Source: Comamonas denitrificans (lineage in GTDB: Bacteria > Pseudomonadota > Gammaproteobacteria > Burkholderiales > Burkholderiaceae_C). Taken from it: DNA of 64,000 nucleotides. A model generated the notes under the pieces. It worked only from the letters and a program-made list of their open reading frames with translations, was not told the DNA's origin and did not search any database. Shown piece by piece: positions 25,924-34,533 of this stretch. A program made the translations under genes and the position numbers. Every line of letters begins with the position of its first letter. Position 1 is the first letter of the stretch. The stretch lies in assembly GCF_017368815.1 (NCBI RefSeq), contig NZ_JAFNME010000017.1:1-64000 (forward strand), given 5' to 3'.

Positions 25924-27351
25924 GTGAGCACACAGCCCCCCTCCTCGACCGCCGCCGCGGCCACCCACCCCGCCCATGGCATCGCCCGCCTGCAAAAAAC
26001 ACTGGTGATGTGGCAAGTCATCATGATTGGCCTGGCCTATATCCAGCCCATGACGCTGCTGGACACCTTTGGCATGGTCTCGCGCGACAGCATCCAGCAC
26101 GTGCCAACGGCGTATATGTTTGCGCTGGCAGCCGTGCTGCTGACCTCAATCAGCTACGGGCACATGATTCGCAAGTACCCCTCCTCCGGCTCGGCCTACA
26201 CCTATGTGCAAAAGTCGATTCACCCCAATGCCGGGTTCATGGTGGGCTGGTCATCGCTGCTGGATTATTTGCTCTCGCCCATGGTGAATATTTTGCTGGC
26301 CCGCATTTATTTGACCGATATGTTCCCTGAAGTGAACCACTGGGTATGGATCATCGGGCTGACCATGCTCATGGTGGCCATCAACCTGCGTGGTATTCGC
26401 TTTGTGGCCAACTTCAATAGCCTGATTGTGTTTTTGCAGATTTTGATCATCGGCATCTTCACATTCTTGATTTACGAAAAACTGGCCGCCGGTCAAAACG
26501 CGTTGGGAGGCATTGACGGCCAAACCGCCGATGGCTTGTGGAGTTTTAGCCCTTTTTGGAGCGAAAAAACCGAAGTCGGGGCCCTGATCACCGGGGCGAC
26601 GATTTTGTGCTTTTCCTTTACCGGCTTTGATTCGCTCAGCTCTTTGGCCGAAGAAACCAAGGACACGAAAAAAACGCTGCCCCGCGCCATGTTTTTAACG
26701 GCCTTGATCTCGGGCCTGCTGTTTATTTTCTGCACCTACTTTTTGCAGCTGTTTTTTCCGGGTGACCCCAGCCAATATTTCAAACTGGTGGATGAAACCC
26801 AACCAGAAATTTTGCTCCTGGTCGGCGGTGCGCTGTTCCAGTCGGTGGTGCTCAGTTTTGCGATTGTCACCGTCCTGGCTTCGGGCATTGCCGCCCATGC
26901 CGGCGTGTCGCGCCTGATGTATGTGATGGGGCGCGATGGCGTGCTGCCCAAACGCTTTTTCGGTCATATCTCGCCCAAGGGCTACACCCCCTCGTACAAC
27001 ATTTGGCTGGCCGGGGTGGTTTGCCTGTCTGCCGGTTTTTTAAGCTTGGAATTTGTTGTCGCCCTGATCAGCTTTGGGGCGCTTACGGCCTTTAGCTTTG
27101 TCAATTTATCGGTCATCAGCAGTTACGGTTTTCGCGATGGCCGCTTGAAACACCCCAAGGATTTTTGGCAGTTTTTTGTGCTGCCGCTGCTGGGCTTTGC
27201 CTCGATTGGTGCGCTGTGGCTGGAGGTGGAGGAAACCTCGCTCAAAGCCGGTATCTCCTGGGCCGCAGTGGGCTTGATTTACCTGGGCTGGCTCACCAAA
27301 GGCTTTCGCCGCGCGGCACCCCAACTGCACGAAGAGGATTTTGAGCGGTAA
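25924..27351 (+). CDS. APC-family permease, PuuP-like (putrescine or amino-acid importer)
   Basis: A 475-residue transporter with twelve helices. Its sequence follows the E. coli putrescine importer PuuP closely from memory: LKLWQVVMxGLAY-like start (LVMWQVIMIGLAYIQPMTLL), GFMVGWSSLLDYLLSPMVN, ITGATILCFSFTGFDSLSSL and ASGIAAHAGVSRLMYVMGRD. The start is the GTG at 25924, with AAGAAAGG eight bases before. The substrate is therefore probably putrescine or a related cationic compound, but no puu catabolic genes are present to support it. A single gene with no partner. Its end marks the last clearly chromosomal gene before the foreign region. Confidence 0.82.
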   Translation: MSTQPPSSTAAAATHPAHGIARLQKTLVMWQVIMIGLAYIQPMTLLDTFGMVSRDSIQHVPTAYMFALAAVLLTSISYGHMIRKYPSSGSAYTYVQKSIHPNAGFMVGWSSLLDYLLSPMVNILLARIYLTDMFPEVNHWVWIIGLTMLMVAINLRGIRFVANFNSLIVFLQILIIGIFTFLIYEKLAAGQNALGGIDGQTADGLWSFSPFWSEKTEVGALITGATILCFSFTGFDSLSSLAEETKDTKKTLPRAMFLTALISGLLFIFCTYFLQLFFPGDPSQYFKLVDETQPEILLLVGGALFQSVVLSFAIVTVLASGIAAHAGVSRLMYVMGRDGVLPKRFFGHISPKGYTPSYNIWLAGVVCLSAGFLSLEFVVALISFGALTAFSFVNLSVISSYGFRDGRLKHPKDFWQFFVLPLLGFASIGALWLEVEETSLKAGISWAAVGLIYLGWLTKGFRRAAPQLHEEDFER

Positions 27352-27882
27352 AAGTTGCCACGGTCATCTGGCAATCCCGTCTTCCCCCCAAAAAAAGGCC
27401 GGCGTCAAGCCTTTCGTGCAAATCACGTGGGGCTTGAAAGCATATACGGGGCAATAGGTTAGCTCTGTTCCGTGCCGCTTGCAGGAGATGCGGCGTTGTA
27501 GGCTGGGAGCCACATGAGAGTCTTGGGGAAGTAAGCCACATCGTACTGTGACGGTGAAAACTATCCAGACAGCGGGCTTGACTTGTTCGTCATAGTAGCC
27601 CATTCCTTCGCGCACCACCCAAACCCGAACGGACGCTAAACCAGCTCCGAAGACAGGATGTCTGACCTTGAACCGTGGATGCCAGAGGCATTTCGGTTGA
27701 TAGTTTTCGTCAGCAGAGCGAATAGGCACAACTAGATCATGTTCGGGAAGTGCACGGAGGCGATCGCTGCGGTTGACGACTTGCCAGGCACAGCGCGCTA
27801 GAGTCCAGGAAAGCTACACGCTGAAAAAAGCTGGGCTACTAACGCCGTTTAAACTTGCTTCCGCAATAATTCCTTGCATACT
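27352..27882. other. Gene-poor junction between chromosome and foreign DNA
   Basis: About 530 bases with no recognised gene. Base composition is intermediate between the GC-rich core and the AT-rich cassette that follows. An open frame on the minus strand is listed separately. I looked for the Tn4371-type target TTTTTYRT and found no exact copy; CTGAAAAAAG at 27821-27830 is the nearest, with one mismatch. A conjugative-element end could lie here or just after 29150. Confidence 0.35.
27364..27729 (-). CDS. Unassigned open frame, doubtful
   Basis: A 121-residue frame starting MPIRSADENYQPKCLW and containing RVWVVREGMGYYDEQVKPAV. I recognise no domain, signal or membrane segment. A second frame overlaps it on the same strand, and codon choice gives no clear preference. 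It may be the remnant of a gene broken when the neighbouring foreign DNA arrived, or not a gene at all. Confidence 0.2.
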   Translation of the reverse strand: MPIRSADENYQPKCLWHPRFKVRHPVFGAGLASVRVWVVREGMGYYDEQVKPAVWIVFTVTVRCGLLPQDSHVAPSLQRRISCKRHGTELTYCPVYAFKPHVICTKGLTPAFFWGEDGIAR

Positions 27883-27917
27883 TGGCGGGCAGCTATTTTA
27901 AACGATAAAATCCGCCA
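27883..27917. promoter_or_regulatory. Nested inverted repeats upstream of the AT-rich operon
   Basis: TGGCGG (27883-27888) pairs with CCGCCA (27912-27917), and inside them ATTTTA (27895-27900) pairs with TAAAAT (27906-27911). The pair sits 32 bases before the first start codon and covers the most likely promoter position. It may be an operator, a leader hairpin, or part of the boundary of the inserted DNA. Confidence 0.4.
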
Positions 27918-27948
27918 TTTCCCATCAATCAAAATATGGAAGCTAAAA

Positions 27949-28380
27949 ATGATAAAAGAAAATGAAATCAATATTGATTCTTATATAAAAGCAATATCCG
28001 ATAGGAAAATAATCTACGAAGAAAACGTGGCTTACATCATGCCGGAAGGCAGCGCCGATGGCATTGATATCCTGAATGAGTATTCGCCAGACTTAAGGAA
28101 AGATTTAGAAGAATTTGGCGTAAATTCGGTGGTTGTCAAAGGAGATGAGCATACTTACAAAGCATTAAGAAGTGCAGACATAATTTTGCCTTTAATTCTT
28201 GGAATCCCATTTGCTGTACTTGCTAATTTTCTAACAGATTGGTTGCGATCCAATATAGAAAAAGGCAAGACGGTTTCTGTAAAATTCATAAAGAAGGATG
28301 GGGAAAAATATAAAGAAATAACCATAGAAGGATTGGGTGAGGATGTTGAAAAAATCATCGAAAGCCTGAAGGATCACTAA
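27949..28380 (+). CDS. Small one-TM protein of unknown function, first gene of an AT-rich operon
   Basis: A 143-residue protein, start ATG 27949 with GGAAG upstream. Residues 1-70 are charged and soluble. About 76-98 is one membrane helix (ADIILPLILGIPFAVLANFL). The rest is a basic linker followed by a beta-hairpin and helix (TVSVKFIKKDGEKYKEITIE, then GLGEDVEKIIESLKDH). That order of helix, linker and compact alpha/beta tail recalls small accessory proteins of bacterial conflict systems (EACC1-like), but this is only an architectural analogy. Its stop overlaps the next ATG by one base (TAATG), so the pair is translated together. DNA is far more AT-rich than either flank: one sampled 60-base line has 22 G/C. 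Confidence 0.75.
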   Translation: MIKENEINIDSYIKAISDRKIIYEENVAYIMPEGSADGIDILNEYSPDLRKDLEEFGVNSVVVKGDEHTYKALRSADIILPLILGIPFAVLANFLTDWLRSNIEKGKTVSVKFIKKDGEKYKEITIEGLGEDVEKIIESLKDH

Positions 28381-29150
28381 TGGGAAGAGATGAGGACGAC
28401 GAGCCAGCCTACGAGGCTATACTGATGACATCGGGAAGAGTCAATCTCTCCGAAATGGAAAAGAACAGCTTTAACGAAGCGCAAAATATTATTCAAGCTT
28501 ATAACGCAGGGGAACTAGAGAATCCAGAACCCGCGCTCAGAAGCGCATTGGATATGCTGCTGAATGTTTTCTGGATCAACAAAGATTTACGTATTCCAGT
28601 TTCAAGGCAAATGCACTCTATAGGAAAGGTGCTGCATGAAACATATGGGTGTGCATTCGGATTTGAAAATGGGCTTTATTACACAAAGTGCCCAAACATG
28701 CTTTTACATCGTGATTTTGGATTTAGCATGCGAGGGTTTGAAAAATACAAATGCTCCATATGCAACATAGATCCTGTAGACTGCCTTCATAGGACTGGGC
28801 GAAAGTACAATAATGTTGAGTGCAATAGGTTTGGCGGGCGTTGCAATATATGCTGTGAAGAAAATTCCTCATGTAGTCATAATTTGGGCGAAGCATATGA
28901 TAACGTCGAGGCCATAAAAATCGTCTACGACATGCAGATAACTACATTTGATGTGGTTAGGGAGCCTGATTTTGCACTTGCAAGAGTGACTAAAATACCT
29001 TTCTCAAAGCAATTCATAACAAAAGGTATCGGTGAAGATCCGCACTCTTCTGAGTTTATATACGGCAGTACAGTACTTAACTGCGATCATTGTATTGGTT
29101 GCACGGAATACAGCCCAAATGCGAATGGTGGACTTTGGGTGAAACCATAA
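28380..29150 (+). CDS. Cysteine-rich protein of unknown function, second gene of the AT-rich operon
   Basis: A 256-residue soluble protein starting within the stop of the previous gene. It is acidic at the N-terminus and helical to about residue 90. A dense cysteine region follows: YTKCPN, YKCSICNIDPVDCLHR, VECNRFGGRCNICCEE, SSCSH and, near the C-terminus, LNCDHCIGC. Thirteen Cys plus nearby His suggest two or more structural zinc sites rather than an iron-sulfur enzyme. I recognise no named family. Same AT-rich composition as its partner, convergent with the conjugation genes and 11 bases from the last of them. Role unknown; a two-component defence or stress module at the element border is my inference. 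Confidence 0.78.
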   Translation: MGRDEDDEPAYEAILMTSGRVNLSEMEKNSFNEAQNIIQAYNAGELENPEPALRSALDMLLNVFWINKDLRIPVSRQMHSIGKVLHETYGCAFGFENGLYYTKCPNMLLHRDFGFSMRGFEKYKCSICNIDPVDCLHRTGRKYNNVECNRFGGRCNICCEENSSCSHNLGEAYDNVEAIKIVYDMQITTFDVVREPDFALARVTKIPFSKQFITKGIGEDPHSSEFIYGSTVLNCDHCIGCTEYSPNANGGLWVKP

Positions 29151-29161
29151 CGGCAGCCATA

Positions 29162-29398
29162 TTATTGGCAAGAATTGAGACGCCTAAACTCTTTCCTGAA
29201 CCCCCGATCCCCCGCCATGAACGCTTCCAGCATGTGCGGGATCAGCGTCGTGGCATCGACCGCCTCGCCATACGCCTGCGCGTGCAGCGCGGCGTAGCGG
29301 TCGAGGTCGGCTTTCAGGCTGGCCGGGCAAGCGAAGGTCAGCTTGACGCTTTCGGTCTTGGGTAACGGCCCCAGCCGCAGTTTCCTGGTCGTGCTCAT
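29162..29398 (-). CDS. DUF2274 protein
   Basis: A 78-residue protein, MSTTRKLRLGPLPKTESVKL, then LTFACPASLKADLDRYAALH. It is a small basic/acidic protein found at the end of trb operons in Tn4371-type elements. The middle (CPASLKADLDRYAALHAQAYG) resembles a ribbon-helix-helix strand and helix, so DNA binding is possible but unproven. Its ATG overlaps the trbI stop by four bases. It is the last gene of the transfer block, converging on the AT-rich operon. Confidence 0.85.
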   Translation of the reverse strand: MSTTRKLRLGPLPKTESVKLTFACPASLKADLDRYAALHAQAYGEAVDATTLIPHMLEAFMAGDRGFRKEFRRLNSCQ

Positions 29399-30672
29399 CG
29401 TGAAGTCCCCTTGTTGAAGAACAACGGCTGATAGGGCCGCAGCACCAGATCACGGTTGACGATGATGCGCACCGGCAAGCCAGGGCGGCTGGTCAGCGTG
29501 GGCTGGATGTTGAGGTTGCGCCGGGTCACTTCCTGGCCGACCTGGTTCACGGTGTCCTGCAGGCTGTCGCGCCCAGCGATGATGACGCGATCACCGTCCT
29601 GGCGGTTCTCGGGTGCAGCCAGTTCGGCACCGACGCCCAGCAGTGTGGTCAGCACGGCACCTGCAAAGATCCGATCCCAGTGCCAGTCCACGTCGTCTTC
29701 CAGACCGGCATAGCCCGCCGGGTCGGTGCCGATCAGGTCGTCGAGCGTGAGCGATGACGTATCCGGCAGGATGATGCGGTTCCACATCACCTGCACGCGG
29801 CTCTGGCCGTAGCTGACTTGGCTGTTGTACTTGCCCAGGATGCGCGAACCCTGCGGGATCAGTAGGAATTTGCCAGTGGCCGTGTCATAGATCGGCTCCG
29901 TCACCGTGGCGATCACGTCGCCCGGCAGGTCGGACTTGATGCCCGTGACCAGTGCCCCGGCAATGACCGTTCCGGCCATCACCTGATACGGCGAGGTGGG
30001 CATTTGCAGGTTGCCGGAGTTACGGGTTTCCGTAGAACCACCTATCAGGAACGCCTCTTTCTGGTCTTGCCGGTTCTGCACGGCAGTCGGATCGGCGGGC
30101 TGGGCCGCCGTCGAGGCCGGGCCGGCGGCCATCGGGTCGAAGGCCGCATTGGCGGCAAAGCCCGGTGCGGCAGTGACCTGCGACTGCGCCACGGGCGTTG
30201 CCTGCGGGGAGCCGGTGCGGAAGAATACCGAAGAAGCTGCCGCAGCTTCTGCTTCCTTGCGCAGCGCATCGTTAGGATCGTAGCCGGGCGCGGCATAGGA
30301 GGCGGCAACTGGCTGCTGCGAATTGACGATGGCTGGCCCCAGATCCCCCGGCAGCGGTGGCCCCAGCCCCGGCACATCGGGCGGCAGCGCTGGCAACTTG
30401 GAATAGTCGGTAGGAAGTTGGTCGAGGCCTTCCGAGCGCGACACACGATCCACGTTGTACAGCTCCGTGGATTCGCCCGCACCGCGTTGCTGCGGTTGCA
30501 GCGACCAGATCAGTGCGCCCATCACGCCAACCGACAGGCCGCCGGCGAGGATGGCCAGCGTGCGCCGGTTCAGGCGCGTGACCGGGCGCGGTTGGGCGCG
30601 CAGCGCCACCGCCTCGGGTGCCACCTTGTCCACCTTCGGCGTGGCAAGGTCGGGGGTATCGTCCTGGCTCAT
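29395..30672 (-). CDS. trbI: Conjugal transfer protein TrbI (VirB10-like)
   Basis: TrbI spans the envelope and links the inner-membrane part of the type IV secretion system to the outer-membrane core. The 425 residues comprise a short cytoplasmic tail, one membrane helix near residues 38-58 (LAILAGGLSVGVMGALIWSL) and a long Pro/Ala/Gln-rich linker. The C-terminal beta-barrel domain contains FLLIPQGSRILGKYNSQVSY and NRIILPDTSSLTLDD, typical of VirB10. Starts two bases after trbG. Complete. Confidence 0.94.
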   Translation of the reverse strand: MSQDDTPDLATPKVDKVAPEAVALRAQPRPVTRLNRRTLAILAGGLSVGVMGALIWSLQPQQRGAGESTELYNVDRVSRSEGLDQLPTDYSKLPALPPDVPGLGPPLPGDLGPAIVNSQQPVAASYAAPGYDPNDALRKEAEAAAASSVFFRTGSPQATPVAQSQVTAAPGFAANAAFDPMAAGPASTAAQPADPTAVQNRQDQKEAFLIGGSTETRNSGNLQMPTSPYQVMAGTVIAGALVTGIKSDLPGDVIATVTEPIYDTATGKFLLIPQGSRILGKYNSQVSYGQSRVQVMWNRIILPDTSSLTLDDLIGTDPAGYAGLEDDVDWHWDRIFAGAVLTTLLGVGAELAAPENRQDGDRVIIAGRDSLQDTVNQVGQEVTRRNLNIQPTLTSRPGLPVRIIVNRDLVLRPYQPLFFNKGTSR

Positions 30673-30674
30673 GC

Positions 30675-31679
30675 TCAGTTCCTCCCGGCAATGCCATCGG
30701 TGCGCTCGATGCGCACTACATCGCCCTTGTCAGCGCCCAGGCGCAGTTCGGCCGCACCGAACAGGCGATCCACGATGTAGTACGGCGAACGGAAGCGGTA
30801 GTTCACCAATTGTCCGTCGCCCTGTGCACCGATGACGAACAGCGGCGGCAGCTCGCCCTGGGCGATGCCTGCCGGGAACTGGATATAAACCTTCTCGCCA
30901 TCATCGAACGCCCGCAGCGGCTTCCACGGCGGATTGCTGCCGCTGATTGCATAGCGAAAGCGGATGTTCTCCAACGACAGACCCGCATCGACCGGAGCGA
31001 CAGCGTTGGCAGCCTGTGCCTGGCGCTGCAAGGCCAGCATTCGATCCTTGGGGTAGTCCCAGGACACCGACGCCATCCATGTCTTGTCGGTCGAAGTCAG
31101 TTCCAGCAGGTACGTCCTGCGGCTGGTGGTGATGACCAGATTGGTCTTCAACCCGGAACGGATTGGTTTGACCAGCACATTGACGCGCAGATCGGCCCCG
31201 CTGCCGCTGGAGGTGTCGCCCACGATCCAGCGCACCGTGTCGCCAGCAGCGACCGTCACCAGTTCCTCGCCGGGCTGGAGCGCGATCACCGTCACGCGGC
31301 CCACGGACGCATAGACCTGGTACAACGCACCATCGGTAAAAGGCCAGACCTGGATCGCATTGACGTAGCCCTCGCGGGTCGGCGCGATCCGCGCTTCGGC
31401 ATTGGCGCGGGAGACGCGCACCTTCTCGTCGGCAGGCTCCGGCGTGGTCGGGGCCGCAACAACGTCCGGCAGCGGCTTCAACTGTGCGGGCAATGCCAAC
31501 GGCTCGGGCACAGCCACGACTTCGATGGGTTTGGGCGGCTCGGGCAATGGCTGCGCCTGCACCGGCTCATCGAGCGAAATGACCGGCGGCGGTTTGCCCT
31601 GCGTGGCGCAGCCCGCAAACAGAACAGTCGATGCCAGCAGGATCACCGGCAATGCGGTTTTACGGAAATGTGCATTCAT
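30675..31679 (-). CDS. trbG: Conjugal transfer protein TrbG (VirB9-like)
   Basis: Outer-membrane-core component of the transfer channel. The 334-residue precursor is probably a lipoprotein (LLASTVLFAGCATQGKPP, Cys near 24). A Pro-rich region follows, then the VirB9 fold with YTFRSPYYIVDRLF-type ending (YRFRSPYYIVDRLFGAAELR). RYAISGSNPPWKPLRAFDDG is a hallmark of the family. Its ATG overlaps the trbF stop by four bases. Other members nearby complete the core complex (TrbF, TrbI). Confidence 0.93.
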   Translation of the reverse strand: MNAHFRKTALPVILLASTVLFAGCATQGKPPPVISLDEPVQAQPLPEPPKPIEVVAVPEPLALPAQLKPLPDVVAAPTTPEPADEKVRVSRANAEARIAPTREGYVNAIQVWPFTDGALYQVYASVGRVTVIALQPGEELVTVAAGDTVRWIVGDTSSGSGADLRVNVLVKPIRSGLKTNLVITTSRRTYLLELTSTDKTWMASVSWDYPKDRMLALQRQAQAANAVAPVDAGLSLENIRFRYAISGSNPPWKPLRAFDDGEKVYIQFPAGIAQGELPPLFVIGAQGDGQLVNYRFRSPYYIVDRLFGAAELRLGADKGDVVRIERTDGIAGRN

Positions 31680-32380
31680 GGTTTGGCTCCTTCAGAAGAA
31701 TCCAGTTCACGGCTCCACGACAAGCCATTGACGTAGATGCCCAGCGGGTTACGGCGCAGGCGTTCTTCGGTGCGCGGGGTCTGCTGCACGATGGACACCA
31801 CCGCCGTCCATCGCTCCAGCCCGGCCGCCGCGCCATTGACGTAGCGGCGTTCTGTCCAGCGCACGTTGAACGACGCATCGCTGGCGCGAACCACACTGGT
31901 GATCTGCACCGTCACCGACTCCTTGCCGATGCGGGCGAACGGGTCATTCACCCGCGCGTAGTCGTTGAGCACCGCCGCGCCCCGGTCGGTGGTGTAGTCG
32001 TAGGCGTCGAGCCAGTTCTGGCGCACAACGATGGGGTCGATGGACAGCGAGCGCACCAGCGTCACGAAGCGCGCGATGTGGTGTGCCGTCTGGGCATCAG
32101 TGGGCCGGTACGGCGTGGCCGCTTCGCCCACGGTGCGCACCTGGCCGGACTGATCGACCTCGATGACGTAGGGCGTGACGATGGACTGTGCTGAGCGCCA
32201 CACCAGGCCACCGGCCATCAGCAGCGCGAGCACCAGGCAGCCAAAGGCCATCAGCCGCCAGTTTTTCGCCTGCACGCGGGCCGAGCCGATGCGCTCGTCC
32301 CACACTTGGGCAGCGGCTTGATACGGAGTGGCAGGCTGTGGCGTATCGGCATAGCGCACCTGCGGTCGTTTGAATCGCAT
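31676..32380 (-). CDS. trbF: Conjugal transfer protein TrbF (VirB8-like)
   Basis: Inner-membrane scaffold protein. The 234 residues start with a cytoplasmic segment (FKRPQVRYADTPQPATPYQA), one TM helix near 45-65 (LMAFGCLVLALLMAGGLVW) and a periplasmic VirB8-type domain. That domain contains VRWTERRYVNG and NPLGIYVNGLSWSREL. The stop overlaps trbG; the start lies 17 bases after the trbL stop. Complete. Confidence 0.93.
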   Translation of the reverse strand: MRFKRPQVRYADTPQPATPYQAAAQVWDERIGSARVQAKNWRLMAFGCLVLALLMAGGLVWRSAQSIVTPYVIEVDQSGQVRTVGEAATPYRPTDAQTAHHIARFVTLVRSLSIDPIVVRQNWLDAYDYTTDRGAAVLNDYARVNDPFARIGKESVTVQITSVVRASDASFNVRWTERRYVNGAAAGLERWTAVVSIVQQTPRTEERLRRNPLGIYVNGLSWSRELDSSEGAKP

Positions 32381-32397
32381 GGAGTTCTCCTTGAAAG

Positions 32398-33777
32398 TCA
32401 GCTATCGGAATCCCGCAGGCTCGGGCCTTGGCCCGAACCGCCGCCGTCGCCACCGCGCAGCGTGTGCGCGGCCGTGGTGGTGGCCTGGGTGAGTTGTTGG
32501 CGGCGTTGCAGGCGCTTGGCCCAGCCGGGTTGTTCCTGCTTCTGCGCGTTGGCATCGCCAGCGGCGGCTTGCCCGGAAGCGGCAGTGCCACCGCCTGAGC
32601 CGCCATCGGCGCCAGAGCCTTGCCAGCCTGCTTTGAGTGGCGCGGCCGCCTTGGCCGCCGCTGTCTTGATGCCCGCACCGGCGCGTTGGCCTGCCGCCTG
32701 TGCGCCGCCCTTGGCGACATTGCCCAGCCCCGCCATCGCGCCCTTGGCTCCGCCGCCCGCAGCGGCAGAACCGGCCTGGAATGCCGACTTCGCGCTGCCC
32801 GCCGCCGATGTCGCAGCCCGCGCACCAGACCCGGCGAGCTTGGCGGCAGCCGGTGCCATGCGCGCTCCAGCCATCACGGCACCGCCCACGCCGGTGGCCG
32901 CAGCACCTACGGCCACCGCCGCGCCTGCGGCACCAATCGCAGCACCAGCCATTGCCCCGGCACCCAACTGCGGTGCGCCGGAGACCAGCCCGGTGGCGAT
33001 GCCTGGGCCGAAGATCCCCAGCGCCAGCAGCGTGAGCGAGGCCAGCATGATGACCACCGCATGGTCGATGGACGGCTCGGCTGGATGCACCTGGAACTCT
33101 GCAAATAGGCCCGAGCCGATGCCGACGATGACGGCCAGCACCAGCACCTTGATGCCCGAAGACACCACGTTGCCCAGCACTTTCTCGGCGAGGAAGCTGG
33201 TCTTGTTCCACAGCGCAAACGGCACCAGCACGAAGCCCGCGAGCGTGGTCAGCTTGAACTCGATCAGCGTGATGAAAAGCTGGATCGCCAGCACGAAGAA
33301 ACACAGGATCACCACCGCCCAAGCCAGGAACATGACCACGATGGGCGTCATGTTCACGAACACTTCGGGGAAGCCCGCCATGTCGCTGATCTGCTCAAGG
33401 ATGGGGGCCGCCGCGTCAATGCCGGTCTTGGCCAGGCGGCCTGGTTGCAGGAACTCGCCCATGCTCATCGTCGAGCCGCTGGCCGTCAGGCCCAGGCCCG
33501 CGAATGAGCGGAAGACGATGCTGGCCAGCCAGTTGAAGTTGTTGATGATGTAGGCGAAGGCGCCGACGTACAGCACCTTGCGCAGCAGCTTGGCGATCAC
33601 GTCCTCGCCCTGGCCGGTGGCATGGCTCATCGCCCAGTACAGCCCGGCAATCGTCATGTCGATGACGATCAGCGTGGCGGTGAGGAACGCGACTTCGCCC
33701 TGCAGCAGCCCAAAGCCCGAGTCGATGTAGCGCGAGAAGGTAGCGAGGAAGCGGTCGATGACCGTCACGTCATTCAT
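32398..33777 (-). CDS. trbL: Conjugal transfer protein TrbL (VirB6-like)
   Basis: Polytopic inner-membrane channel component. The 459 residues include five or six membrane helices in the first 240. An Ala/Gly-rich helical stretch (SGAPQLGAGAMAGAAIGAAG) follows, then a flexible Gly/Ala/Gln-rich cytoplasmic tail ending RGGDGGGSGQGPSLRDSDS. This matches P-type TrbL, whose tails vary between elements. Starts 12 bases after trbJ. Confidence 0.92.
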   Translation of the reverse strand: MNDVTVIDRFLATFSRYIDSGFGLLQGEVAFLTATLIVIDMTIAGLYWAMSHATGQGEDVIAKLLRKVLYVGAFAYIINNFNWLASIVFRSFAGLGLTASGSTMSMGEFLQPGRLAKTGIDAAAPILEQISDMAGFPEVFVNMTPIVVMFLAWAVVILCFFVLAIQLFITLIEFKLTTLAGFVLVPFALWNKTSFLAEKVLGNVVSSGIKVLVLAVIVGIGSGLFAEFQVHPAEPSIDHAVVIMLASLTLLALGIFGPGIATGLVSGAPQLGAGAMAGAAIGAAGAAVAVGAAATGVGGAVMAGARMAPAAAKLAGSGARAATSAAGSAKSAFQAGSAAAGGGAKGAMAGLGNVAKGGAQAAGQRAGAGIKTAAAKAAAPLKAGWQGSGADGGSGGGTAASGQAAAGDANAQKQEQPGWAKRLQRRQQLTQATTTAAHTLRGGDGGGSGQGPSLRDSDS

Positions 33778-33789
33778 GGCGGCGCTCCG

Positions 33790-34533
33790 TCAGTTGCCGT
33801 AGAAATCCACGCGCTGCGGCGTGTAGGGCGTGCCATCACCCAGGAAGCGGCGCGTCACTTCACGGCCACGTTCGACAGCCGCCGCTTGGCGTGCCAGTTC
33901 CAGCACGGCGGCGCGTTCCTGCGTGATCTGGAGTTGCTGCGCCTGGATGGACTGCTTGGCCTGCAAGGCCAGAAGCTGGTTGGTCGCCTGCATGGCTTGC
34001 AGCGCGCCGGTGGCGGACTGGCTCTGGCTGACCAGATCGGACAGCGCGCTTTCGTCTTGCGCCAGGTTCTGCGACACCTGCGCCTGCATCCGCATCGCGG
34101 TATGCAGGCCGTTCAAGGTGTTCTTCCAGCGTTCCTGCGCGTCGCGCAGCATCTGGTCGCCGCTGACGGTCGCGGCGTACTGCTCCGGGTACAGCCGGGC
34201 GAAGGTGGCATCCATGCTCTGCACGTCGTAGGCCAGGCCGCGAGCCTCGGCGATCAGCCGCTCGGTGGTCGCCAGTGTCGAACGCAAGCGATTGACGACG
34301 TTGAAGTCCAGATTCGCCAGATTACGCGCCTGGTTCATCAGCATCTGGGCTTCGTTCTGGAGTTGGTTGATCTGGTTGTTGATCTGCTCCAGCGTGCGCA
34401 CGGCGGTCAGCGTGTTCTGCACGAAGTTGGACGGGTCGAACACCGTCAGCGCGGATGCAGGCTGTGAGGCCAGCAGCGATACCGACAGCACGGCGGCGAG
34501 CGAGACGGACAGCAAACGGGGTTGGGTCTTCAT
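33790..34533 (-). CDS. trbJ: Conjugal transfer protein TrbJ (VirB5-like)
   Basis: Periplasmic or pilus-tip protein. The start is ATG 34533 with GGAGG just upstream, giving 247 residues. A Sec signal (MKTQPRLLSVSLAAVLSVSL, cut after ASA) is followed by long coiled-coil helices (RTLEQINNQINQLQNEAQML and MQATNQLLALQAKQ). The C-terminus has VTRRFLGDGTPYTPQRVDFYGN, similar to the KRFYGDGKTPYTPP end of the EexN protein in the same element. That shared RxFxGDGxxPYTP tail is notable. Overlaps trbE by four bases. Confidence 0.92.
   Translation of the reverse strand: MKTQPRLLSVSLAAVLSVSLLASQPASALTVFDPSNFVQNTLTAVRTLEQINNQINQLQNEAQMLMNQARNLANLDFNVVNRLRSTLATTERLIAEARGLAYDVQSMDATFARLYPEQYAATVSGDQMLRDAQERWKNTLNGLHTAMRMQAQVSQNLAQDESALSDLVSQSQSATGALQAMQATNQLLALQAKQSIQAQQLQITQERAAVLELARQAAAVERGREVTRRFLGDGTPYTPQRVDFYGN

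Noticed and set aside
32306-33553. 415-codon plus-strand open frame
   Set aside because: Antisense to trbL and rich in Pro/Ala/Ser repeats; no domain and no ribosome site.
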